A stretch of 64,000 bases of DNA. Source: Fulvimonas sp. R45 (lineage in GTDB: Bacteria > Pseudomonadota > Gammaproteobacteria > Xanthomonadales > Rhodanobacteraceae). The stretch is from assembly GCF_030504985.1 (NCBI RefSeq), contig NZ_JASERU010000014.1, positions 52,987-116,986 on the forward strand, in the 5' to 3' direction. Below are positions 24,937-31,410 of this stretch, piece after piece; the first letter of the stretch is position 1, and every line of letters starts with the position of its first letter. A program made the translations under genes and the position numbers. The notes beneath the pieces were generated by a model. The model worked only from the letters and a program-made list of their open reading frames with translations. It was not told where the DNA came from and did not search any database.

Positions 24937-26193
24937 ATGCAGTGGATCGCCAAAGGAATGTACGGCGGGTGGATGCTCGTCACGGGGCTGGCCATGGCCG
25001 CATCCGCGCCGGACGAGCCGCAGATCGTGCAGTCCGTGCAGAAGGCGGTGGCCAGCGCCGATGTCCCGGCCTTGGCCGAACTGTACCGGCACCCGCCGGA
25101 CCCCGCCGCCCGAGTGCTCGCGGCGATGGGCCTGGAGCGCATCCATTACAACCTCGACCAGTCCAGCGCGGATGCGCGGCTGTGCGAGCGCGCCTTGTTC
25201 GACACCCGACCAGGCGTGGCGTACTTCTGCGCCGTGTTCGGCAACGGCAACCTGCGCCTTAGCGGGGGCCACGTGGTGGCCGACGCGGCCGAAGCCGCCA
25301 TCGTCGAACGTTTCGCGGGCCGCGTGCCGAAGTCGCGGCTCGACCGCCTGCGCGACTATGTGAAGGCCCACGCCAGCGAAGCGCCGCTCGGCGTCGACAT
25401 GCCTGACCACGACTTCGCCCTGCCGCTGGAACACGCGCCGGGCGACAACCGCGGCGCGCTGGAAGTCGCAGCCAACGGCGCGAAGGCGCGGCTGGTGGTG
25501 GACACCGGCGCCGGCGACATCGTGCTCGACGCCGCCACGGCCGGGCGCCTGGGCGTGCGCCTTTCCGGCCGCGAACGGCATGCGAACGGCGTGCTGTCGC
25601 GCGACGTGGCGTTCGAGACCGGAACGCTGGACAGCCTGTCGATCGGCCCGGTCACCCTGCATCACGTGCCGGTGTCGGTAGGTCCCGCCAGGTCGCGCCT
25701 GGTCGGGCTGGACATACTCAAGGTGCTGGGCACGTTCCGCATCGCACGCGATGCCCTCACCGTCTACCGCTCGCCTGCGCACCGCCCGGCCTGCGAACAG
25801 CCGCTGTTGATAGCCAGCGGCCCGTGGGGCAATTCGATCCGCGCCACGGTGGCACTCTCCATCGAAGGCAGGCTGCGCACGGCGCTGATCGACAGCGGCA
25901 GCGTGTTCTACCTCAGCGCCGACGGCCCGGCCATGCAGGAACTGGCCACCACTTATGCCCATCGCGTACGCCTGCACGACATCGGGCCGCGCCTGCATGC
26001 GGCCCGCGTCGGCCAGGCGACCGCCCGTGTGGTGATCTCCGGCCAGCCGATCGAGATGACCTTCGGCGTCTTCAAGGACGCCAGCCTGCCCTGGCACTAC
26101 GTGCTGGGGAGCGGCGCCCTGGGCGACATGGACTTCTTCTTCGACTTCCCGGGCCGCCACAGTTGCCAGTTGCTGCACGCCGGCCTGCACTGA
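24937..26193 (+). CDS. Two-lobed retropepsin-like aspartic protease, secreted
   Basis: A 418-residue protein with an N-terminal hydrophobic signal (GGWMLVTGLAMAASA, residues 10-24), a helical region (residues 30-150), and two aspartic protease halves. The first has VVDTGAGDIVLDA with Asp189, the second has LIDSGSVFYLSA with Asp319; each is followed by a hydrophobic-hydrophobic-Gly type segment (VGLDILKVLG, VLGSGALGD). Bacterial members of these families usually carry one Asp-Thr/Ser-Gly motif and dimerise; here both halves are on one chain as in pepsins. Periplasmic location is likely. Target unknown. It ends one base before the asnB stop on the other strand. Confidence 0.8.
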   Translation: MQWIAKGMYGGWMLVTGLAMAASAPDEPQIVQSVQKAVASADVPALAELYRHPPDPAARVLAAMGLERIHYNLDQSSADARLCERALFDTRPGVAYFCAVFGNGNLRLSGGHVVADAAEAAIVERFAGRVPKSRLDRLRDYVKAHASEAPLGVDMPDHDFALPLEHAPGDNRGALEVAANGAKARLVVDTGAGDIVLDAATAGRLGVRLSGRERHANGVLSRDVAFETGTLDSLSIGPVTLHHVPVSVGPARSRLVGLDILKVLGTFRIARDALTVYRSPAHRPACEQPLLIASGPWGNSIRATVALSIEGRLRTALIDSGSVFYLSADGPAMQELATTYAHRVRLHDIGPRLHAARVGQATARVVISGQPIEMTFGVFKDASLPWHYVLGSGALGDMDFFFDFPGRHSCQLLHAGLH

Positions 26194-26194
26194 A

Positions 26195-27862
26195 TCAGGC
26201 CAGCGCCTGTGCGTGGACGCCGCGCACGGCGCGCCCCGACGGATCGGCCATGCCGGCGAAGGCCGGGTCCCAGGCCAGCGCCGCGGGCGAGGAACAGGCG
26301 ATGGACTTGCCGCCCGGCACGGTGGCGGCGCAGGCCGCGCCGGGGAAGTGCCGCTCGAAGAGGGTGCGGTAGAAGTACGCTTCCTTGGTCGCCGGCGTGT
26401 TGTACGGAAAACGCGCCGCCGCCGCGGCGAATTCGCGGTCGCTCACGAACTGCCCGGCGTGCGCCTTCAGGCCGTCGATCCAGCCGTAGCCCACGCCGTC
26501 GCTGAACTGCTCCTTCTGCCGCCACAGGATCTCCTTCGGCAGCGCGCCTTCGAACGCCTCGCGCAGCACGGCCTTCTCGATGCGGCCCTGCCCCGCCATC
26601 TTGTGCGCGGCGTCCATGCCCATCGCCACGTCGACGAATTCCAGGTCGAGGAACGGCACGCGCGCCTCCACGCCCCAGGCCATCATGGCCTTGTTGGCGC
26701 GCAGGCAGTCGTAGCTGTGCAGCGCGTCGAGCTTGCGCACGGTCTCCTCGTGGAAGGCCTCGGCCGACGGCGCCTTGTGGAAGTACAGGTAGCCGCCGAA
26801 CAGTTCGTCCGAGCCCTCGCCGGAGAGCACCATCTTCACCCCCATCGCCTTGATCCGCCGCGCCAGCAGGTACATCGGCGTGGCGGCGCGGATGGTGGTG
26901 ACGTCGTAGGTTTCCAGGTGGCGGATCACTTCGGGAACCGCGTCCAGCCCCTCCCAGAAGGTGTAGACGAAGCCGTGGTGCACGGTGCCCAGCGCGTCGG
27001 CGGCCACCTGGGCAGCGGCGAGGTCGGGCGAACCCTCCAGCCCGATGGCGAAGGAATGCAGGCGCGGCCACCAGGCCTCGCTGCGGTCGTCGTCCTCGAC
27101 GCGCTCGCGCGCGAACTTCGCGGCGCAGGTGGCCACCAGCGAGGAATCCAGTCCGCCGGACAGCAGCACGCCATACGGCACGTCGGTCATCAGCTGGCGG
27201 TGCACGGCCTGCTCGAAGGCCTCGCGCAGGCGCGCCGGCGGCACCGCATGGCCGCGGGTGGCGGCATGGTCGCGCCAGCGCCTGTGGTAGTAGCGGCGCA
27301 GCTCGCCGCTGGCGCTGTCGTACACGTGGCCGGGCGGGAACGCCGCCACGTCGGCGCACACGTCCGCCAGCGCCTTCATCTCCGACGCCACGCACAGCCG
27401 GCCCTGCGCGTCGTGCCCCCAGTACAGCGGGCACACGCCGATGGGGTCGCGCGCGATCAGGTAGCGCTGCGCCGCGCCGTCCCACAGCGCGAAGGCGAAG
27501 ATGCCGTTGAGCCTGCCCACGAAATCGGCATCGCCCTCGCGGTACAGCGCGTTGATGACCTCGCAGTCCGAGCCGGTGGCGAAGTCGTAGGCGCTCGCGG
27601 CGCGCAGCTCGCGATGGTTGTAGATCTCGCCGTTCACCGCCAGCGCCAGCGCACCGTCGCGCGAGCGCAGCGGCTGCGCGCCCGAGGCCGGGTCGACGAT
27701 GGCCAGGCGCTCGTGCACCAGGATCGCCCCCGTGTCCACGAACACCCCGCTCCAGTCGGGGCCGCGGTGGCGCTGGCGCAGGGACAGTTCCAGCGCCTGC
27801 CGGCGCAGCGCGGCCACGTCGTCGCCGGGTTGCAGGTCGAACATTCCAAAGATCGAACACAT
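26195..27862 (-). CDS. asnB: Asparagine synthase B (glutamine-hydrolysing)
   Basis: A 555-residue cytosolic enzyme converting aspartate, glutamine and ATP into asparagine, glutamate, AMP and PPi. The N-terminal nucleophile Cys2 is present (MCSIFGMFDL), followed by the glutaminase residues RLAIVDPASGAQPL and NGEIYNH, and by the synthetase domain with PP-loop VLLSGGLDSSLVA near residue 235 and LSGEGSDELFGGY. The length matches E. coli AsnB (554). The frame continues upstream to 28036, but the processed Cys2 demands the start at 27862. Expression is likely controlled by the leader peptide and attenuator at 27957-28176. Confidence 0.98.
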   Translation of the reverse strand: MCSIFGMFDLQPGDDVAALRRQALELSLRQRHRGPDWSGVFVDTGAILVHERLAIVDPASGAQPLRSRDGALALAVNGEIYNHRELRAASAYDFATGSDCEVINALYREGDADFVGRLNGIFAFALWDGAAQRYLIARDPIGVCPLYWGHDAQGRLCVASEMKALADVCADVAAFPPGHVYDSASGELRRYYHRRWRDHAATRGHAVPPARLREAFEQAVHRQLMTDVPYGVLLSGGLDSSLVATCAAKFARERVEDDDRSEAWWPRLHSFAIGLEGSPDLAAAQVAADALGTVHHGFVYTFWEGLDAVPEVIRHLETYDVTTIRAATPMYLLARRIKAMGVKMVLSGEGSDELFGGYLYFHKAPSAEAFHEETVRKLDALHSYDCLRANKAMMAWGVEARVPFLDLEFVDVAMGMDAAHKMAGQGRIEKAVLREAFEGALPKEILWRQKEQFSDGVGYGWIDGLKAHAGQFVSDREFAAAAARFPYNTPATKEAYFYRTLFERHFPGAACAATVPGGKSIACSSPAALAWDPAFAGMADPSGRAVRGVHAQALA

Positions 27863-27956
27863 CGCGAAAGCTCTCGGTGATCCTGCTTGTTGAAAGTCGG
27901 CCATGGATGGCCGGATTTGCCTTGCGCGAACGGATCCGCGCACCCACCAGACGCAC

Positions 27957-27990
27957 AAAAAAACCGAGGCCCGCACTGGGCGGGCCTCGG
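27957..27990 (-). terminator. Intrinsic terminator of the asnB leader
   Basis: A perfect 11-bp GC-rich stem with five-base loop, followed by seven T on the minus strand, about 95 bases before the asnB start and 27 bases after the leader stop codon. It is the strongest intrinsic terminator in the window and lies upstream of, not after, a gene. Confidence 0.95.
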
Positions 27991-28062
27991 TCGCGTGTCT
28001 GGTGGTGTTTCCTTCAGCTACGCGCGGGCCCGCCAATGGTTGGCGTTGTTGTTGTTCGCGCG
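27957..28062 (-). promoter_or_regulatory. Asparagine-responsive transcription attenuator of asnB
   Basis: On the minus strand the leader contains alternative structures. Segment 1 and 2: CGCCAA (28045-28040), loop CCA, TTGGCG (28036-28031), flanked by CGCGCG (28062-28057) and CGCGCG (28026-28021). Segment 2 and 3: GGCGGGCC (28034-28027) is exactly complementary to GGCCCGCC (27986-27979). Segment 3 and 4: the terminator CCGAGGCCCGC, loop CCAGT, GCGGGCCTCGG, followed by seven T (27990-27957). Pairing 2-3 excludes the terminator. A ribosome stalled on the Asn codons would break 1-2, free segment 2 and allow asnB transcription; completing translation to TAG would cover segment 2 and allow termination. 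Confidence 0.85.
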
Positions 28063-28140
28063 ATTGTTGTCGACGACCGCGACGAAGCCCCGCGCGGCAG
28101 GCGCGGTGGCGGTCGTGGAGATGGCGGTCGTGGAAGTCAT
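28018..28140 (-). CDS. asnB leader peptide, Asn-rich
   Basis: A 40-codon reading frame directly upstream of the asnB terminator. It begins MTSTTAISTTATAPAARGFV and ends VVDNNRANNNNANHWRARA before TAG. Seven Asn codons (AAC or AAT) fall within ten codons (residues 25-34), against a normal frequency of a few percent, and they lie just ahead of the antiterminator sequence. This is the arrangement of the his, thr and trp leader peptides. No Shine-Dalgarno sequence is visible; the likely promoter would start the RNA at or next to the ATG, so the peptide may be translated from a leaderless transcript. Confidence 0.85.
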   Translation of the reverse strand: MTSTTAISTTATAPAARGFVAVVDNNRANNNNANHWRARA

Positions 28141-28146
28141 GCGGCG

Positions 28147-28176
28147 ACTAGAACAGAAAGGAGTGCCCGCGCGCAA
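28147..28176 (-). promoter_or_regulatory. Probable promoter of the asnB leader
   Basis: On the minus strand: TTGCGC (28176-28171), 18 bases, then TCTAGT (28152-28147) preceded by TG in the extended -10 position. Transcription would start about seven bases later, at the leader ATG. The match is moderate, but no other promoter-like pair fits between the upstream gene end (28190) and the leader. Confidence 0.45.
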
Positions 28177-28189
28177 GTGACGATTCGGC

Positions 28190-28573
28190 CTATGCCGGTT
28201 CCGCCAGGCGCGGCTCGGCGATCCACGCCATGGCCTGCGCCAGCTGGGCGTTGGAGAACACGCGCAACTCGGCCGGCACCAGGAAGCGCATCGCGGCCGT
28301 GGTGGTGCGCAGCCAGGGGACGTCGGTCACCAGCGCCAGGCGGTCCCAGCCGCTGAAGTGTCGCAGCCCCAGCTTGGCGTCGTCCCACATCGCGCGCGGC
28401 TCCAGCCCGCCGAAGTCCTCCGGCACGTGGAACAGCAGCCGCAGCTTGCGGTTGAGCGCGAAGGCGGCCTCGATGTCGGGCACCAGCACGCGCTCGTAAT
28501 CCGCCGCCGTCAGTTGGCCGCGCGCGCGGAAACCCAGCGCGCCGGCGGGCAGGCCTTCGATTTGCTCGATCAT
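28190..28573 (-). CDS. SpoIIAA-like/STAS (DUF3478) protein
   Basis: A 127-residue protein of the SpoIIAA-like family: MIEQIEGLPAGALGFRARGQ at the start, YERVLVPDIEAAFALNRKLRLLFHV, then LKH-type and FSGWDRLALVTDVPWLRTTT, and FPAELRVF-like VPAELRVFSNAQLAQAMAW at the end. The family has a STAS/CRAL-TRIO-like fold and may bind small lipids or partners; its function is unknown. The start at 28573 has GGAGG ten bases upstream. It is followed on the same strand by the asnB leader promoter. Confidence 0.88.
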   Translation of the reverse strand: MIEQIEGLPAGALGFRARGQLTAADYERVLVPDIEAAFALNRKLRLLFHVPEDFGGLEPRAMWDDAKLGLRHFSGWDRLALVTDVPWLRTTTAAMRFLVPAELRVFSNAQLAQAMAWIAEPRLAEPA

Positions 28574-28644
28574 GGGCGACCTCCGCGGGCTGATGGACGG
28601 CCCGAGCATGCCCGCCCCGCCGTGAACGGTGCGCGAGCCGGCTC

Positions 28645-28699
28645 AGAGCCTGTTCAAGCTCTCCCGGCGCGGGCCACGGGGAGATTTTGAACAGGCTCT
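28645..28699. repeat. 55-bp palindromic element, same family as 8242-8426
   Basis: AGAGCCTGTTCAAGCTCTCCC at the left and the complement of AGAGCCTGTTCAAAATCTCCCC at the right give an inverted repeat with 12 identical terminal bases. It lies just after recJ, and the recJ stop TAG (28700-28698) overlaps the repeat end. It is shorter than the copy at 8242 and probably serves as the recJ terminator. Confidence 0.85.
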
Positions 28700-30482
28700 A
28701 ACCGGCCGGCTCCACGTGGCGCAGCAACAGCCGCACGCTTTCGCGCCCCTGCCAGTCGTTGACCACCAGTTCGTACGCGGCGCGCAGGCGGGCCGGTGGC
28801 GGCGGGCCGGGCCAGGCGTTGAACATCACCGCCTCGTGCAGCGCGCCGTCGCGCGGGTCGCGCAGCTGCAGGCGCAGGTGGCTCTCGCCCATCACCTTCC
28901 AGCCCGCGCAGTCGAACACGTTGTCGAACACGGGTTCCGGGAAGGCCTGGCCCCACGGGCCGGTGTCCCGCAGTTGGCGGGCCAGCTCCAGCGTGAACGC
29001 GCCGGGCGGCAGTTCGCCATCGGTGTAGAGCGCGGCCTGCAGGCGCTCCGGCGCGATCAGCTCGCGCGCCGCGGTGTCGAAGGCGGCGGCAAAGCGGGGG
29101 TAATCGGCGGCCCTCAGGCTCAACCCCGCCGCCATGGCATGGCCGCCGAAGCGCTCGATCAGGCCGGGGTGGCGCGCGTCGATCACGGCCAGCGCGTCGC
29201 GCAGGTGGAAGCCGGGGATCGAGCGGCCGGAACCGCGCAGCTGGGCACAACTTGTGTGCGCATCCTGCGCACGAAGATCAAGAAGCGACGATCCATCGCC
29301 GCACCCTTCAATAGAAGCAGACGCAAACGCGATGACGGGGCGATGCAGGCGTTCCTTCAGTTTGGAGGCCACCAGCCCGACCACGCCGGCATGCCAGGAC
29401 GGCTCGAACAGGGCCACGCCCACCGCATCGGTCTGCGCCGCCTGCGCCACCATCGCCTCGGCCTCCGCCACCATCGAGGCCTGCAGGTCGCGGCGTTCGC
29501 GGTTGATCGCGTCGAGCCGTTCGGCGTGGCGGCGGGCCTGCGCCGGGTCGTCCGCGAGCAGGCATTCCACGCCCAAGCGCATGTCCTCCAGCCGGCCGGC
29601 CGCGTTCAGCCGCGGCCCCACCGCGAAACCGAGGTCGCTGGCGCACAGCGTGCCCAGGCTGCGCCGGCCGGCTTCCACCAGCGCGGCGATACCGGCGCAG
29701 CAGCGGCCGGCGCGGATGCGCTTCAGCCCTGCCGCCACCAGCACGCGGTTGTTGAAATCCAGCGGCACCAGGTCGGCCACCGTGCCCAGCGCGACCAGGT
29801 CGAGCAGCGTGGAAAGGTCGGGCTCCGGCGCAGCCAGCACACCGCGCGCCCGCAACCCCGCGCGCAGCGCCAGCAGCAGGTAGAACATCACGCCCACGCC
29901 GGCCAGGCACTTGCTGGGAAAGGCATCGCCGCGCAGGTTGGGATTCACCATCGCATCCGCCGCCGGCAGCTGCTCGCCGGGCAGGTGGTGGTCGGTGACG
30001 ATCACCCGCGCGCCGCGCGCACGCGCCGCCGCCACGCCGGCCACGCTGGCCACGCCGTTGTCCACGGTGACGATCAGTTGCGGCACCGGCTGCAGCGAAT
30101 CCACCAGCGCCGGCGTCAGGCCGTAGCCGTGGACGAAGCGGTTGGGCACCACATAGTGCACCCGCCGCGCGCCCAGCAGGCGCAGGCCGCGCACGGCCAC
30201 GGCCACGCCGGTGGCGCCGTCGCAGTCGTAGTCGCCGGCGATCAGGATCGACCAGTCGTCCCGGATGGCTTCGGCCAGCAGCGCCACGGCCTCGGCCATG
30301 CCGCCCAACGCATGCGGCGACAGCAGGTGCTGCAGGCGGTGCTCGGCCTGCGCCGGCGCCAGCACGCCGCGCGCGGCGTACACCTGCCGCAGCACCGGGT
30401 GCACCGCGGCGTCCCAGCCCGCCGGCTCGCCTTGCGCGATGCGTCGCCGCAGCTCGAGCGGTCGCGCCAGCCCGCCGCTCAA
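28698..30482 (-). CDS. recJ: Single-stranded-DNA-specific exonuclease RecJ
   Basis: A 594-residue 5'-3' exonuclease for recombination and mismatch repair. DHH family motifs are present: ILIAGDYDCDGATGVAVAV, VTVDNGVAS, VIVTDHHLPGEQLP and DLVALGTVADLVPL, with the DHHA1 motif RFGGHAMAAGLSL near residue 440. The only good start is the TTG at 30482, which overlaps the stop of the preceding gene (TTGA); the residues before LRRRIAQG fit the family N-terminus. An extra segment of about 26 residues interrupts the otherwise conserved stretch VIAFA...LRGSGRSIPGFHLRDAL (29242-29319). Confidence 0.96.
   Translation of the reverse strand: MSGGLARPLELRRRIAQGEPAGWDAAVHPVLRQVYAARGVLAPAQAEHRLQHLLSPHALGGMAEAVALLAEAIRDDWSILIAGDYDCDGATGVAVAVRGLRLLGARRVHYVVPNRFVHGYGLTPALVDSLQPVPQLIVTVDNGVASVAGVAAARARGARVIVTDHHLPGEQLPAADAMVNPNLRGDAFPSKCLAGVGVMFYLLLALRAGLRARGVLAAPEPDLSTLLDLVALGTVADLVPLDFNNRVLVAAGLKRIRAGRCCAGIAALVEAGRRSLGTLCASDLGFAVGPRLNAAGRLEDMRLGVECLLADDPAQARRHAERLDAINRERRDLQASMVAEAEAMVAQAAQTDAVGVALFEPSWHAGVVGLVASKLKERLHRPVIAFASASIEGCGDGSSLLDLRAQDAHTSCAQLRGSGRSIPGFHLRDALAVIDARHPGLIERFGGHAMAAGLSLRAADYPRFAAAFDTAARELIAPERLQAALYTDGELPPGAFTLELARQLRDTGPWGQAFPEPVFDNVFDCAGWKVMGESHLRLQLRDPRDGALHEAVMFNAWPGPPPPARLRAAYELVVNDWQGRESVRLLLRHVEPAG
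29242..29319 (-). other. In-frame insertion in recJ, unusual composition
   Basis: Between RPVIAFA and LRGSGRSIPGF, where related RecJ proteins have only a few residues, this copy has SASIEGCGDGSSLLDLRAQD and more. The DNA is AT-richer than its surroundings, uses codons rare in this genome (TCT, GCT, ATT, AGT, TGT, CTT), and contains the inverted repeat GTGCGCA...TGCGCAC. It looks like an intergenic repeat that landed in frame. Confidence 0.7.
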
Positions 30483-31402
30483 CGCGCGTACCCGCGCCAC
30501 ACGCGCCAGCGATGCCACGGCCGATAGAGCCAGCGCTCGCCGCTGGCGAAGGCCAGGCGCACGGCCTGCCGGCGTGCCTGCGCCTGCAGCACGGGCCAGC
30601 AGTCGCGCTCGATCACGTCCACCGGCAGGTCCTGCAGATCGACCAGGCTGCCCGCCCCGGCGACAGCGACGGCTTCCGCCGTGCGCGCCCGGCACGGCAC
30701 GCCGGCGCGCGCGGCCAGCGCCGCCAGCAGCAGGTCGTCGCCGACCGCGCTGGCCAGCGGCGTGCGCACCTGCGCCGGCAGGCGACCGGCGCCCCACAGC
30801 CACAGGCTGTTGACTGGCGGCTCGCCGCGTCCGGCGCGCCCGGCGTTGAGCGGGTGCTGGTGCAGCAGCACCTGCACCTCGTTGAACAGCACGCGCCAGC
30901 GGCGCCCGTCCGCGCCTGGCGGCAGGTGCTGGGACAGGTCCTCGCCCAGCGCCTGCTCCGGCGCGGCGAACGGCGGCGGTTCCAGGCCGTGGGGCAGGCG
31001 CAGGTGCCAGCGATCGGGTGTGGTGGGTTCCAGCCGCATGCCGGCTTCCTCGAACACCGGCCGCACGGCCTCGGCCAGTTCGCGCGCCTCGTCCGCGGTC
31101 AGGTCCATCCGGCCGCAGGCCAGCAGGCGCGCCCCGGTCAGGTCCGGTTGCACCCAGGCCGGGTCGGCGCACAGCCAGGCCGCATCGCCGGCGTCGCCGG
31201 CCAGGTGCTCGCGGACCAGTGCGGCGGCCGGCAGCAACGGGACGCCGACGTCGAAATGGCCGGCCAGGCCGCCAAGGTAGCCCCGCGGGCCGTCGGCCAG
31301 GCGGTCGGCGCGCGCCAGCAGGCGGCGCAGCGGATGGTCCGGCGCGAAACGGGCCAGCGCGGGCAACCAGAACTCCGGGACTTGCAGGGCGTCGGCATGC
31401 AT
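30479..31402 (-). CDS. RpfE-like protein (cofactor-independent phosphoglycerate mutase-like region)
   Basis: A 307-residue cytosolic protein located directly before recJ and overlapping it (TTGA), the position and size of RpfE of the Xanthomonas rpf region. Recognisable segments are MHADALQVPEFWLPALARFA, then DLTADEARELAEAVRPVFEEAGMRLEP, RWHLRLP, NEVQVLLHQHPLNAGRAGRG and NSLWLWGAGRLP, the last typical of the COG4255 family often annotated as phosphoglycerate mutase. Catalytic metal-binding motifs of true iPGM are not obvious. Its function in DSF signalling or otherwise is unclear. ABC-F ends 8 bases upstream. Confidence 0.75.
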   Translation of the reverse strand: MHADALQVPEFWLPALARFAPDHPLRRLLARADRLADGPRGYLGGLAGHFDVGVPLLPAAALVREHLAGDAGDAAWLCADPAWVQPDLTGARLLACGRMDLTADEARELAEAVRPVFEEAGMRLEPTTPDRWHLRLPHGLEPPPFAAPEQALGEDLSQHLPPGADGRRWRVLFNEVQVLLHQHPLNAGRAGRGEPPVNSLWLWGAGRLPAQVRTPLASAVGDDLLLAALAARAGVPCRARTAEAVAVAGAGSLVDLQDLPVDVIERDCWPVLQAQARRQAVRLAFASGERWLYRPWHRWRVWRGYAR

Positions 31403-31410
31403 CGGCGGCC

